A stretch of 64,000 nt of DNA from Pseudonocardia sp. 73-21 (GCF_001899645.1 NZ_MKVV01000086.1:1-64000), one strand, 5' to 3'; counted from the stretch's first letter, positions 24,007-33,332 are shown. Notes: generated by a model not told the origin, from the sequence alone. Numbers and translations are program-made.

Positions 24007-24113
24007 GCCGGTTGATCGCCGGCGTCGTCGCCGGTGTTACGTGTTCGAGGCCGCACGCCAACAAGGTACGGACATTTGTGGCCTCCGAGCTCGGCGCGTC
24101 CTACGGTGTGGGC

Positions 24114-25571
24114 ATGCCCGATCCCGCGGATCGCCCGTCGGAACGGGTGCGGGTGCCCCCACCGCTGATCTCGCGTCGGATCGCCTCCGGGCGTGGGGCC
24201 ACGGAGCAGCCCAACGCCGGTGGTGACGGTGAGGCCGCCCTGACCCCGCGGTTCTGGGGGGCGGTGCTTTTCACCGGTGTGGCGGCGGGGCTGTTCGGGG
24301 TGGCGATGATGGCGCTGCTGACCACCGTCGAGCACATCGGGTTCGGCTACGACAGCGGCAGCTTCGCCTCCGGGGTGGAGCAGGCGTCCGGGCTGCGAAG
24401 GGTGGTGGCGCTGCTGGTGGCGGGGGTGATCGGGGGTCTGGGCTGGTACCTGTTGCGGCGCTGCACGAAGGGCCAGCGGGCCGAGGCCGACGAGGCCGCG
24501 TGGTTCGGTTCGGCGCTGTCGTGGCCGCGCAGCCTGGGCACGTCGGTGCTGTCGGAGATCGTGATCGGGCTCGGGGCGTCGCTCGGGCGGGAGGCGGCGC
24601 CGAAGCTGATGGGGGCGGTGTCGGGCAGCGTGCTGGCGCGCTGGACGGGGATGGACGCGGGCCAGCGACGGCTGCTGGTGGCGTGCGGGGCGGGTGCCGG
24701 GCTGGCCGCGGTGTACGACGTGCCGCTGGCCGGGGCGCTGTTCACAGCGGAGATCATGATCGGGGTGATCACGCTGCCCGTGGCCCTGCCGGCGCTCGTG
24801 TGCTCGGGGGTGGCCACGGTGACGGCGTGGGTGTACCTGCCGGCGCAGGCCACGTACCTCGGTGTCCCCGACTACGCGTTCACCCCGTCGGCGCTGGTGT
24901 GGGCGATGCTGGCCGGGCCGGTGATCGGGCTGGTGGCGGTCGCGTTCATCCGGATGGTCGCGGTCGTGTCGCACCACCGGGCGAGCGGGAGGCTCGTGCT
25001 CGTCGCGCCGCTGGTGGCGTTCGGGGTGCTCGCCGGGGTCGGGCAGGTGTTCCCTCAGCTGTTCGGCAACGGGAAGGGCATCGCGCTGGATGCGTTCCTC
25101 GGCACGACCGGGGTGTGGTTGCTGCTGGCGCTGTTCGTGCTCAAACCGCTGGTCACGGCGCTGTGTCTGGGCAGTGGTGCGTCGGGCGGGCTGCTCACGC
25201 CGACGCTGGCCACCGGGGCGGCGCTTGGCGGGTTGCTGGGGATCGTGTGGTCGGCGCTGTGGCCGGGCACGCCGGTGGGGGTGTTCGCGCTGGTCGGGGC
25301 GGCGGCGATGCTCGGGGCCGGAATGCAGGCGCCGCTGACCGCGCTGGTGCTGGTCCTGGAGCTCACCGGCACCGGGTTCGGGCTGACGGTGCCGCTGGTG
25401 GTGGCGACGGCTTTGGCCACCGCGGTCGCCCGCCGGGTGGACGGGTACTCGATCTACTCCGGGCGGCTCGCCGCTCTCCCGTCGTCGGTCGGGCGTTCAG
25501 AGGGTGCCGGTGAGGGCCTGCAGTCCGAGGCTCGCGGCCGCGACCAGCACCCACAGAACCGCGCCGAGTAG
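24114..25571 (+). CDS. ClC-family chloride channel or proton/chloride antiporter
   Basis: The protein of about 485 residues has a disordered N-terminus and a duplicated ClC membrane core. The selectivity motifs appear as GLGASLGREAAPKLMG, with the gating Glu in GRE, and SGASGGLLTPTLATGAALGG. A second Glu, in LAGALFTAEIMIG, lies where H+/Cl- exchangers keep an internal proton Glu, so exchange is possible. There is no CBS domain. I chose the ATG at 24114; upstream in-frame codons give an unlikely N-terminus. Its last 75 bases overlap the end of the convergent YeiH gene. Confidence 0.9.
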   Translation: MPDPADRPSERVRVPPPLISRRIASGRGATEQPNAGGDGEAALTPRFWGAVLFTGVAAGLFGVAMMALLTTVEHIGFGYDSGSFASGVEQASGLRRVVALLVAGVIGGLGWYLLRRCTKGQRAEADEAAWFGSALSWPRSLGTSVLSEIVIGLGASLGREAAPKLMGAVSGSVLARWTGMDAGQRRLLVACGAGAGLAAVYDVPLAGALFTAEIMIGVITLPVALPALVCSGVATVTAWVYLPAQATYLGVPDYAFTPSALVWAMLAGPVIGLVAVAFIRMVAVVSHHRASGRLVLVAPLVAFGVLAGVGQVFPQLFGNGKGIALDAFLGTTGVWLLLALFVLKPLVTALCLGSGASGGLLTPTLATGAALGGLLGIVWSALWPGTPVGVFALVGAAAMLGAGMQAPLTALVLVLELTGTGFGLTVPLVVATALATAVARRVDGYSIYSGRLAALPSSVGRSEGAGEGLQSEARGRDQHPQNRAE

Positions 25572-26603
25572 CAGCGGACGGACCCCCGCGCGCCGGATGT
25601 CGCCGAGGCGCAGCGTCAGCCCGATCCCGGCGAGGGCGGTGGTGATGAGGAACGTTCCGCCGAACGTGAGCGCCGAGTGCCAGCCGGCGGGGACCAGACC
25701 GGCCGAATTCAGGGCCGCCGCGACGACGAACCCGACGAGGAACAGCGGGACCAGCTTCGTCCACGGCAGCGCCCGCAGGCTGAACCCGCCCTCACGCCGC
25801 TCTCCGCCGGACTCGCGGTGGGCCACCCACAGCGCCAGCGCCGTCACGATAGGAATGATCATGAGACTGCGGGTCAGCTTGACGACCACCGCGTACGAGC
25901 CGGCGTCGCCGCCGTAGGCGTAGGCGGCGGCGACCACCGAGGACGTGTCGTTGATCGCGGTGCCGGCCCAGAGGCCGAACGCGTGGGGGTCGAGGTGGAG
26001 CAGGTGCCCGATCTGGGGAAAGGCGAGCACGGCGACGATGTTGAAGGTGAAGATCGTGCCGATGGCGTAGGCGACCTGGGAGTCCTTGGCCTTGATGACG
26101 GCCTGGGTCGCGGCGAGGGCCGACGCGCCGCAGATGCCGGTGCCGACGCCGATGAGCAACTGTGTGGGCCCGCGGACCCCGAGCAGCCGGCCCAGCCCCC
26201 AGGCCCCGAGCAGCGCGACGGCCAGGGTGCCGAGCATGACCGGCAGCGACGACGCCCCGACCTGCGCCACCTGCTGCAGCGACAGGGTCGCGCCGAGCAC
26301 GACGATGGAGGCCTGCAGGACGGGCCGGGAGGCGAAGGCGAGCCCGGGGCGCAGCGTCTCGCCGGGCCGGAGCACGGCGGCGACCAGCACCCCGAGCACG
26401 ATCCCGAACACCGGCCCGCCGACGACCGGGACCTCGATGCCGGCGAGGGTGGCGACGACCGCGACGGCGAGGGCGACCGCGAGCCCGGGCAAGCCGTGGC
26501 CGATCCGGCTCACCCTGGTCGTCGGCGCCGCTCCGGTCGGGAGGTCGTCGCCGTCGATGGGAGTGGTCGTGGTGGTCCCGGCCGGACGCGTGCGGGGTGT
26601 CAT
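25497..26603 (-). CDS. YeiH/UPF0324-family putative sulfate (sulfite) exporter
   Basis: The 368-residue membrane protein has about ten helices. Family hallmarks are visible: VPVVGGPVFGIVLGVLV near the start, LLIGVGTGICGASALAATQAV in the middle, FGLWAGTAINDTSSVVAAAY and a C-terminal TTALAGIGLTLRLGDIR. Members are annotated as putative sulfate exporters, with limited direct evidence. The ATG overlaps the stop of the MBL-rhodanese gene as ATGA. An exporter coupled to a persulfide dioxygenase would remove its sulfite or thiosulfate product, a sensible but inferred role. Confidence 0.85.
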   Translation of the reverse strand: MTPRTRPAGTTTTTPIDGDDLPTGAAPTTRVSRIGHGLPGLAVALAVAVVATLAGIEVPVVGGPVFGIVLGVLVAAVLRPGETLRPGLAFASRPVLQASIVVLGATLSLQQVAQVGASSLPVMLGTLAVALLGAWGLGRLLGVRGPTQLLIGVGTGICGASALAATQAVIKAKDSQVAYAIGTIFTFNIVAVLAFPQIGHLLHLDPHAFGLWAGTAINDTSSVVAAAYAYGGDAGSYAVVVKLTRSLMIIPIVTALALWVAHRESGGERREGGFSLRALPWTKLVPLFLVGFVVAAALNSAGLVPAGWHSALTFGGTFLITTALAGIGLTLRLGDIRRAGVRPLLLGAVLWVLVAAASLGLQALTGTL

Positions 26604-27976
26604 TCGGCACTCCTCGTGGTCAGGCCGAGCTCCTGGGCGTGGGGGAACTCGTCGGCGATGAGGACGACGTCGAACCCGGCGCGGTCGAGCAGGCCGGCTC
26701 CGATGGACGCGCGGTAGGCGCTCTGGCAGTGCACCCACAGCTGCCGGTCGGGGAGCTCGTCGAGTCGTGCGGCGAGCTGGGGGAGTGGGATGTGCAGGGC
26801 GCCGTGGATGTGGGCGGCGGCGTACTCGTCGTCGCGGCGGACGTCGACGATCACCGGGTCCTCGCCGCGGTCGCTGCGTCCGGCGTGCAGGTCCTCGAAG
26901 GTCGCGGTGGGGTAGCTGCGGGTGGGCTGGCCGTCGGCCAGCGCGTCGATGGTTCCGGTGGCCCGGCCCTCGGGGCGGTCGATGCCGATGCGGACGAGCT
27001 GACGCTGGGCCTCGGCGACCTGGTCGGGGTTCTCGCCGATGAGGGTGAGCGGGGTGCCCCACGGGATGACCCAGCCGAGCCACGTGGCGAACTGCGGGCC
27101 CAGGCCGATGCCGACGCTGCCGGCGATGTGTTCGGCGGCGTAGGCGGTGCGGTCGCGCAGGTCGACGACCCACTCACCGGCGGCGATGCGCTTGGCCAGC
27201 TCGCGGGGTTCGAGGGTGGGCAGCGGCGAGAGGTCGACCGCGGCGGGGCCGGCCAGGTTGGCCGGGGCCATGTGGGCGTAGTAGGCGGGGTAGGCGGTGA
27301 GGCCGGCCACGAGCCGGGCGACGAACGCGTCCTCGTCGGGTTCGAGCAGCGCGTCGTTGCGGGTGCGCTCGTCGGCGATGGTGCCGTCGCGGCCGCCGGC
27401 GGCCGGTCCCGCAGAGCAGAAGCTGCCGAAGCCGTGGGTCGGGTAGACCGCGGCATCCCCCGGCAGGCTCTCGGCCAGGTGTCGGGCGGAGTGGTACTGC
27501 GCGCGGGTGAGCTCGTCGGTGCGGTCGGCGTCCACCAGATCGGTACGCCCCACGCTGCCGTAGAGCAGGGATCCGCCGGTGAACACGGCCGGTGCGGCGT
27601 CGCTGTCGGCGCCGCTGACCACGTACGCGAGGTGGGTGAACGTGTGGCCCGGAGTGGCGATCACGCGCACGGTCATCGTGCCGACGGTCAGCTCGTCGCC
27701 GGCGCGCACGGCGACCCGGTCGAAGGAGACGGGGTCCTCCGCGTTGACGACGTAGCGGGCGCCGGTGCGCGCGGCGAGCTGGTAGCCGCCGGTGACGTAG
27801 TCGTTGTGGATGTGGGTCTCGACCACCATCTCCAGGACGAGGCCGCGTTCCGCCAGGAGGGCCTCGATGCGGTCGATGTCGCGCTGCGGGTCGACGACCA
27901 CGGCGGCAGCACCGTCGTGCGCGAGGTAGCTGCGGTCCCCGAGCTCCTCCGTGGCGATCACTTCGACGTTCAGCAT
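26600..27976 (-). CDS. persulfide dioxygenase-like metallo-beta-lactamase fold fused to rhodanese
   Basis: The 458-residue cytoplasmic enzyme has three parts. Residues 1-250 form an ETHE1-like metallo-beta-lactamase domain with the metal ligands THIHNDYVTGG, TPGHTFTHLAY and VYPTHGFGSFC. Residues 260-345 are a rhodanese-like domain without a catalytic Cys (VVDLRDRTAYAAEHIAGSV). Residues 360-455 are a second rhodanese with the active Cys in WVHCQSAYRAS. This matches CstB-type enzymes, which oxidise persulfides and process thiosulfate. The ATG at 27976 follows GGAGGG. A perfect palindrome lies 18 bases upstream. The exporter gene follows in the same operon. Confidence 0.9.
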   Translation of the reverse strand: MLNVEVIATEELGDRSYLAHDGAAAVVVDPQRDIDRIEALLAERGLVLEMVVETHIHNDYVTGGYQLAARTGARYVVNAEDPVSFDRVAVRAGDELTVGTMTVRVIATPGHTFTHLAYVVSGADSDAAPAVFTGGSLLYGSVGRTDLVDADRTDELTRAQYHSARHLAESLPGDAAVYPTHGFGSFCSAGPAAGGRDGTIADERTRNDALLEPDEDAFVARLVAGLTAYPAYYAHMAPANLAGPAAVDLSPLPTLEPRELAKRIAAGEWVVDLRDRTAYAAEHIAGSVGIGLGPQFATWLGWVIPWGTPLTLIGENPDQVAEAQRQLVRIGIDRPEGRATGTIDALADGQPTRSYPTATFEDLHAGRSDRGEDPVIVDVRRDDEYAAAHIHGALHIPLPQLAARLDELPDRQLWVHCQSAYRASIGAGLLDRAGFDVVLIADEFPHAQELGLTTRSAE

Positions 27977-27993
27977 GCGGACCCTCCGTTGAA

Positions 27994-28005
27994 ATGTCCG
28001 GACAT
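27994..28005. promoter_or_regulatory. perfect palindrome in the persulfide dioxygenase promoter
   Basis: ATGTCCGGACAT is a perfect 12-base palindrome. It is flanked by A/T-rich sequence (TTTTAT upstream on the coding strand) and lies between the likely promoter and the ribosome-binding site. The position suits a repressor operator. It does not match the G-tract CsoR-family sites, so a different regulator, not encoded here, would bind it. Confidence 0.5.
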
Positions 28006-28201
28006 ATAAAATGACAGTAGGTCTCGGTGGTGGCCCGGTCAACCAGATCGCGGCACATCACGGTGCGGCGATAAGCGAGCAGGCACTGGTCGACGTGGCG
28101 AACCTCGACGTCGCCGACGCCTCACCGTCGTGCGGCTCTCGCGATCTTGACGTCGCCGCCAACACCTTCGGCGTGATCTGACCGGTCCCGATGCGGGACT
28201 G

Positions 28202-30505
28202 TCAGACGGTGAACTCGCGGGTGGCAGAGGTTTGCCCGGCCAGCGCGGACATGGTCACCCAGCTCGCATCGGGTGGCAGGCCCGGGGCGCCGGCATCAGC
28301 GGGCAAGGTGCCGTAGAGAGCGATGACCCTGACGGTCAGCGGCCCATGCGTGGTGAATGTCATCTCGATGCCGTCGGCGGGCGGCGCAGCGTAGCCGGCG
28401 CCCCATCTCCCTCCGACGTTCGTGCCGCCCGGCAACGCGATGCCGCCGACGGTCGCACCCTCGATCGCGTCGCCGTAGACGTAGACGTAGCTGGCGCCCG
28501 GACCTGCCTGGACGCGGACCGATGTGTCGCGGGCTCCGTCGGACCGGCGGCGGTCGCCCAGCTGCTGCAGTGTCGGCACCACGACCGACCGCGTAGGACG
28601 AGCAACGGTGGCCAGGACGGGCCGCGGTGGCAGGTTCGGGAAGCTACCGGTGGGCAGCGTCACTCGTTGCGCCAACAGGGGCGCGACCATGGGTTCGTCC
28701 GGCTCGCCGGTCGTCACCCAGTACGCCCGACCGGTGTCGCCGTCCACCGCGTAGCCCAGACTGACCGGGCGCGGCCTGCCGATGTCGAAGCCGTCCACAC
28801 CCAGACCGACCCCGACCAGTGTCACCGCTGCCACCAGGACGAACGACTGCATCACGGTGAACACGCGCGGCGTGAACGGCAGCAACGACAGGGCGGTCGC
28901 GCCGAACAGCACGGCCGCGACGAGTGGCGCCGCCGCCAGTGAGATGCCCAGTAGGGGGAACAGCAGCAGCACGATCGGCACGACGAGCAGCATCGCGGGC
29001 GCTGCGGCCGCGCCTGCCGCGATCGCATGCCACGGTGAGCCCTCGCCCGCCCAGCGTTGCGCGGCCGCCATCGCCGACGCCCCGATCACCGCCGGCCAGG
29101 TGAACAGGTACGCCCCTCCCGGCGCGACGGCGGCCGTCACCAGCGCGAGCGTGGCAAGCCAACTCAACGACGCGAGAGCTACCTCGGCGACCGTTGCTCG
29201 GCGGCGGGCCCAGCGGTACCAGATCGTCAGCGCCACGAGAGCGAGCAGGGTGAAACCCGTCGCGTAGTACTGCGACCGGTAGGTGTCGCCGATGTAGAGC
29301 AACGCGTACAGCGGGCGGACGGAGAGGAGAAACAGCCACAGTGCGATTCCGATCGCCGCCGCTGCGATCACCGGCCCCAGGAACGACGCGGCGACGTCAC
29401 CGATCCGACCCGGTCGGGCGCCGCGGCGGCGGTGGGACCAGATCGCGGCGACGACGGCCAACGCCGCCAGCAGGGCCAGCGGCCACACCAGCCACGCCGG
29501 GTAGTGCACGAACAGGCCGAGCACCGTGAAGTAGCTGTCGTCTCCGTCGGGCAGTGCGCCGAGATCGCTGCCGCCCAGCTCGCGCACCGCGGCCAGGACC
29601 GAGGCGCCCATGTCCTGCACGCTCGACGCGTCCAGGTGTGCGAGGTCGTCGTGCTGGGTGTGGTAGTTCGCCGATCCGCCGACGAACGCGAAGTTGAGCC
29701 CGCGTAACCCGGCTTCGCCGAAGACGGTCAGGTCGGTGTAGTTGGGCAGCAGCTCGTAGATGTCATCCGACACCGAGGTCGCGAGCGCGCCGCTCGCACC
29801 GGCCGCGCGCATCAGCCCTGCGTTCGCACCCACCGTCTGGAACATGATCGCCGGGCCGGATGTCCCCCTGGCCTCCATGTTGACCACCGCTGTGCGCCTC
29901 GGATCGGCGGCGCCACCGGAGTCCACGTAGGCCTGGGCGCCGAGGTCGCCGACCTCCTCGCCGTCGGTGAACAGGATCTCCACGTCGTTGCGCAGGGGTG
30001 GCGCCGCCTTCAGCGCACGGACGATCTCCAGGATCGCGGCGACGTTCGAACCGTCGTCGGCAGCGCCGGGCCCCGACGCCACCGAGTCGTAGTGCGCGAC
30101 CAGCACGATCCGTCCGCTGGGCGCAGAACCGGGAAGCCGTGCTCGGATGTTGGTGACGGTACCCACGACATGCAGTTGGTCTGCATGAGCCCGACCTGCC
30201 ACCCGGGTGTCGGTCGACGGTCGGAGGCCAAGCCCTCGCAGCTGGTCGACCAGGTAGTCACGGACCTTCTCGTTCGCGACAGATCCGGCAGGATGCGGGT
30301 CTCCCACGATCGGCCCCAGGCGGGTGATCGCCCGCTGCGCGGAGAACTCGGCCTCCGGAGCGTCCCTCCCGGCAGCCGCCGGCGGCAGAGTCATGAAGGC
30401 GGCCAGTGCGCCCAGCCCGGCGATCACCAGAAGCGTGACAGCCGCGCTCAGCCCGTTCCTCGACGACACGGGGTGATCGAAACTCGACGGGCGAGGTAGC
30501 CGCAA
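28202..30505 (-). CDS. membrane-anchored M28-family metallopeptidase
   Basis: The 767-residue protein has an N-terminal helix (about 20-40), an M28 zinc peptidase domain of about 280 residues facing outward, then eight or nine membrane helices and a C-terminal exported beta domain. Zinc ligands and the catalytic Glu are visible in LVAHYDSVASGPGAADDGSN, LFTDGEEVGD, VVNMEARG and YHTQHDDL. This layout recalls the ER aminopeptidase-like branch of M28. The substrate is unknown. The 265-base A/T-richer gap to the divergent phosphoesterase likely holds both promoters. Confidence 0.88.
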   Translation of the reverse strand: MRLPRPSSFDHPVSSRNGLSAAVTLLVIAGLGALAAFMTLPPAAAGRDAPEAEFSAQRAITRLGPIVGDPHPAGSVANEKVRDYLVDQLRGLGLRPSTDTRVAGRAHADQLHVVGTVTNIRARLPGSAPSGRIVLVAHYDSVASGPGAADDGSNVAAILEIVRALKAAPPLRNDVEILFTDGEEVGDLGAQAYVDSGGAADPRRTAVVNMEARGTSGPAIMFQTVGANAGLMRAAGASGALATSVSDDIYELLPNYTDLTVFGEAGLRGLNFAFVGGSANYHTQHDDLAHLDASSVQDMGASVLAAVRELGGSDLGALPDGDDSYFTVLGLFVHYPAWLVWPLALLAALAVVAAIWSHRRRGARPGRIGDVAASFLGPVIAAAAIGIALWLFLLSVRPLYALLYIGDTYRSQYYATGFTLLALVALTIWYRWARRRATVAEVALASLSWLATLALVTAAVAPGGAYLFTWPAVIGASAMAAAQRWAGEGSPWHAIAAGAAAAPAMLLVVPIVLLLFPLLGISLAAAPLVAAVLFGATALSLLPFTPRVFTVMQSFVLVAAVTLVGVGLGVDGFDIGRPRPVSLGYAVDGDTGRAYWVTTGEPDEPMVAPLLAQRVTLPTGSFPNLPPRPVLATVARPTRSVVVPTLQQLGDRRRSDGARDTSVRVQAGPGASYVYVYGDAIEGATVGGIALPGGTNVGGRWGAGYAAPPADGIEMTFTTHGPLTVRVIALYGTLPADAGAPGLPPDASWVTMSALAGQTSATREFTV

Positions 30506-30770
30506 CGCCGCATGATCAGCCGTAATCCCACGTTAAGGTGTTCAACGGAGTCGGCATCGACCACTAGATCATGTCAGTTTCGGTCGCAACGTCGCAATTC
30601 ACGGGGTTCTGGCCCAGGCGTCTGATTGATCGCATTCTGAGGAAATATTCATCTTGTCGTCGCTTGTTCGCCGACGGTAGACCTGTTGTCACCCGATCGG
30701 GGTCGGGAATGCTGTGCCAGCCAGCCGGGCGGGCGGCGTTCGGCGGATGCAAGCGGAGGGTCTGTCACCG

Positions 30771-32207
30771 ATGGCGGGAATTGCTGGACGCATGACGCGG
30801 TCCCGGTTCGTGGCACTGCTGATCGCGCTGCTGGCCGCGGCGGGGCTGGCCGTGGTCGCCCCGGGGGTGGCCCAGGCACGCGACGGCCGCGGCGACGTGC
30901 CGAGGGTGGGGCACGTGTGGACGATCATCCTGGAGAACAAGTCCTACGAGGCGACGTTCACCGGGCTGAACCAGAACGACTACCTGTGGAAGACCCTCCC
31001 CAGCTACGGGCTGCTGCTGCGCCAGTACTACGGCACCGGCCACTTCAGCCTGGACAACTACATCTCGCTGGTCGGCGGCCAGTCCCCGGCACCGGACAAC
31101 CAGAACGACTGCCCCACCTACGTCGACGCGAAGCCCGCCACGAAGGCCGCCGACGGCCAGGTCAACGTGTCGTCCGGGTGTGTCTACCCCGCGTCGGTGC
31201 CCACGCTGTTCAACCAGCTCGACCAGGCGCGGGTGCCGTGGAAGATCTACGCGCAGGACATGGGCAACACCCCCGGCCGGGAGGACCCCTACCACTGCGG
31301 CATCCCCGGCAACCCCGCCGGCGCCGGCGTCCCCGACCCGCCGAGCGCCACCGCGCAGGACCAGTACGTGGCCAAGCACAACCCTGCCCCCTGGTTCCAC
31401 TCGGTGACCGACAACCCGAACGACTGCAAGAACGTCGTGCCGCTCGACGGGCTGCCCGCCGCCACCGGGCACCCCGCCGTCAACGGTCTCGCCCAGGACC
31501 TGGCCAGTGAGAAGTCCACGCCGCAGTTCTCGTGGATCAGCCCGAACAACTGCTCCGACGCCCACGACGCCACCTGCAAGGGCGACAACCTCTCCGGGGA
31601 CCCGAACAACCACCAGGGCGGGCTCTACGCCGCGGACTTGTTCCTCGAGAAGGTCGTCCCGCAGATCATGGCGTCGCCGGCGTTCCAGAAGGACGGCCTG
31701 ATCCAGGTGATCTTCGACGAGGCGTTCCCGCCGTACAAGATGTACGGCAACTCGATCGCCGACTTCGCCGGCAACGCCACCGCATCGCTCAACGTCCCGA
31801 CCGACGTCTCGCAGTCGGTGGTGGCCTGCTGCAACGAGCTGCCCGGCCCCAACACCGCCCAGCCCGGCTTCCAGGCGTTCGGCCAGGACACCACCCCCGG
31901 CGGTGGCATCACCGGTGCGGTGTTCATCAGCCGCTACATCACCCCGGGCTCGATCAGTGACCAGCCCTACAACCACTACAGCTGGCTGCGCAGCACGGAG
32001 GACCTGTTCGGGGTGCGCAAGGGCGGCAGCGACGGCGACGGGCACCTCGGGTTCGCCGGAGCAGACGGCCTGCGTCCCTTCGGTGCCGACGTCTACAACA
32101 ACCCGTCGGGCAAGGCCCTGCCGCCCGCGCCGTCGGGCACCGTCGTCTACCCGGCGACCGCCAGCTCGGACGACCCGGCGGTCCCGGCCGTGCCGGCCCC
32201 GAAGTGA
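30771..32207 (+). CDS. secreted phosphoesterase (acid phosphatase/phospholipase C superfamily)
   Basis: The protein of about 478 residues has a signal peptide (FVALLIALLAAAGLAVVAPG, then VAQARD) and a PF04185-type alkaline-phosphatase-like fold. The N-terminal metal and nucleophile region is VWTIILENKSYEATF, and TGHFSLDNYISLVGGQSP is the conserved second block. VIFDEAFP supplies further acidic ligands, and NHYSWLRSTEDLFG holds the late His. Members release phosphate from phosphomonoesters or phospholipids outside the cell. The ATG at 30771 has GGAGGG ten bases upstream. It is coupled to a lipoprotein gene through a GTGA overlap. Confidence 0.9.
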   Translation: MAGIAGRMTRSRFVALLIALLAAAGLAVVAPGVAQARDGRGDVPRVGHVWTIILENKSYEATFTGLNQNDYLWKTLPSYGLLLRQYYGTGHFSLDNYISLVGGQSPAPDNQNDCPTYVDAKPATKAADGQVNVSSGCVYPASVPTLFNQLDQARVPWKIYAQDMGNTPGREDPYHCGIPGNPAGAGVPDPPSATAQDQYVAKHNPAPWFHSVTDNPNDCKNVVPLDGLPAATGHPAVNGLAQDLASEKSTPQFSWISPNNCSDAHDATCKGDNLSGDPNNHQGGLYAADLFLEKVVPQIMASPAFQKDGLIQVIFDEAFPPYKMYGNSIADFAGNATASLNVPTDVSQSVVACCNELPGPNTAQPGFQAFGQDTTPGGGITGAVFISRYITPGSISDQPYNHYSWLRSTEDLFGVRKGGSDGDGHLGFAGADGLRPFGADVYNNPSGKALPPAPSGTVVYPATASSDDPAVPAVPAPK

Positions 32208-32752
32208 GGAACGGTGTCCCGGCGCTCACGCTGGTCGTCCTGCTCGGTCTCGCCGGATGCTCGGCCGGGGCGGCGCCCGACGATGCGGCTTCGGTCGTCG
32301 CCAGGCTGGGGGCGGTCCCGATCCCCACGGCGCCGGCCGTCGCGCCCGTCGAACGGGCCGACGCCGCCCATCCCCAGGTCCTCGCCATGGGCGAGCCGGT
32401 CGACGCGACGGTGCCGGGAGGCGCGGCGCGGGTGAGCGTGCTGGGGCCGGAGATCACGCCGGCCCCGAGCCCGACCGGTCCGCCTGAGCAGGGTTCGGCC
32501 GCGTTCACCGTGCAGGTCGCCGCCGGCTCGGGCACGGTCGCGGTCGCGGCGACGGACCTGTCGGGCCGTGACGACCACGGGCGTGCCCTCGTCCTCACCT
32601 CGATGGGGCCCGCCACGGCGGTGTCGGTGCCGGGAGCGGCACCGGCCACCCTGCGGGTCACGGCGGAGGTCCACGCCGGCGCGGCCCAGATCACCTGGCG
32701 CCACGCCGGAGCCGCGATGGCGCTGTGGACCTTCAACGCGGAGCTCGACTGA
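32204..32752 (+). CDS. secreted lipoprotein of unknown function
   Basis: The 182-residue product has a short signal with the lipobox LLGLAGCSAG; the Cys should be lipid-modified by Lgt, encoded at 34030. The mature part is Ala/Pro/Val-rich and appears to be two beta-sandwich-like segments (AAFTVQVAAGSGTVAVAATD and LRVTAEVHAGAAQITWRHAG). The GTG start overlaps the phosphoesterase stop, so the two should be made together, with the lipoprotein perhaps helping to retain or guide the enzyme. I recognise no family. Confidence 0.75.
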   Translation: MRNGVPALTLVVLLGLAGCSAGAAPDDAASVVARLGAVPIPTAPAVAPVERADAAHPQVLAMGEPVDATVPGGAARVSVLGPEITPAPSPTGPPEQGSAAFTVQVAAGSGTVAVAATDLSGRDDHGRALVLTSMGPATAVSVPGAAPATLRVTAEVHAGAAQITWRHAGAAMALWTFNAELD

Positions 32753-32761
32753 GCGTCTGCT

Positions 32762-33265
32762 TCAGCCCGCGCCGAGCACGCGTAGAAGGGACTGCAGGGC
32801 CTGGCGCGTGGTCGCGACACCGTCGGGATCGATGAGCTTCAGCGCGGTGGCTTCGGCGCGCGTCGCGATCCGAGCTGCGCGCTCCACTGTGGACAACCCG
32901 GCCGGGCTCAGGGTCAGGGCTCTGGGCTGTCGCGAGGGACCGTCGGCACGCTCGATGAGCCCGGCGGCGAGCAGTCGCTGAACGAGGGTGTTGACCGCTT
33001 GCGGACTCGTGAGCAACGCGCGGGCGAGGTCGGCGCCGGACAGTCCGGGTCGGCTCGCGATGTGGGCCAGAGCGCTGAACTGGCGCAACGTGAGGCCGAT
33101 GTCGGCCAGTGCGCTGTCCACGCGTCGCTCCAGCAGGTGTCCCACCTTCGCCATGAGATAGGTCAGGTGGCTGTCCGGGTCGATCCGCATCGCAGGTGGG
33201 GGAGCCATGCCGTTTCGCTCCGCGGTCGGTGCCGGCGGGCCGGGTGTCTGCGAGGTGCTCGTCAC
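32762..33265 (-). CDS. MarR-family transcriptional regulator
   Basis: The 167-residue protein carries the MarR winged helix: TLRQFSALAHIASRPGLSGA, DLARALLTSPQAVNTLVQRL and the wing LIERADGPSRQPRALTLSPAG. Dimerisation helices flank it. The likely start is the GTG at 33265, though later codons could serve. A long inverted repeat at 33296-33332 fills the space to the divergent DUF2269 gene and overlaps its start codon, so this regulator probably represses both genes. The inducing ligand is unknown. Confidence 0.9.
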   Translation of the reverse strand: MTSTSQTPGPPAPTAERNGMAPPPAMRIDPDSHLTYLMAKVGHLLERRVDSALADIGLTLRQFSALAHIASRPGLSGADLARALLTSPQAVNTLVQRLLAAGLIERADGPSRQPRALTLSPAGLSTVERAARIATRAEATALKLIDPDGVATTRQALQSLLRVLGAG

Positions 33266-33295
33266 GCGCTCGATCGTGCCGTCTCGCCCGGCCCT

Positions 33296-33332
33296 CTGAC
33301 AACATGCTGCTACTCTGTCAATATGTTGTCAG
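33296..33332. promoter_or_regulatory. MarR-type operator, 10-bp inverted repeat
   Basis: CTGACAACAT (33296-33305) and ATGTTGTCAG (33323-33332) are perfect inverted arms separated by 17 bases. The spacer carries TGTCAATATG, adding a further partial half-site. The right arm begins at the ATG of the plus-strand membrane protein, so binding would block transcription or initiation directly. Confidence 0.75.

Noticed and set aside
27994..28005. Persulfide dioxygenase palindrome as a target of the CstR-like repressor
   Set aside because: ATGTCCGGACAT lacks the TACCC/GGGTA tracts found at 10738, 20671 and 20704, so common control by the CsoR-family protein is unlikely.
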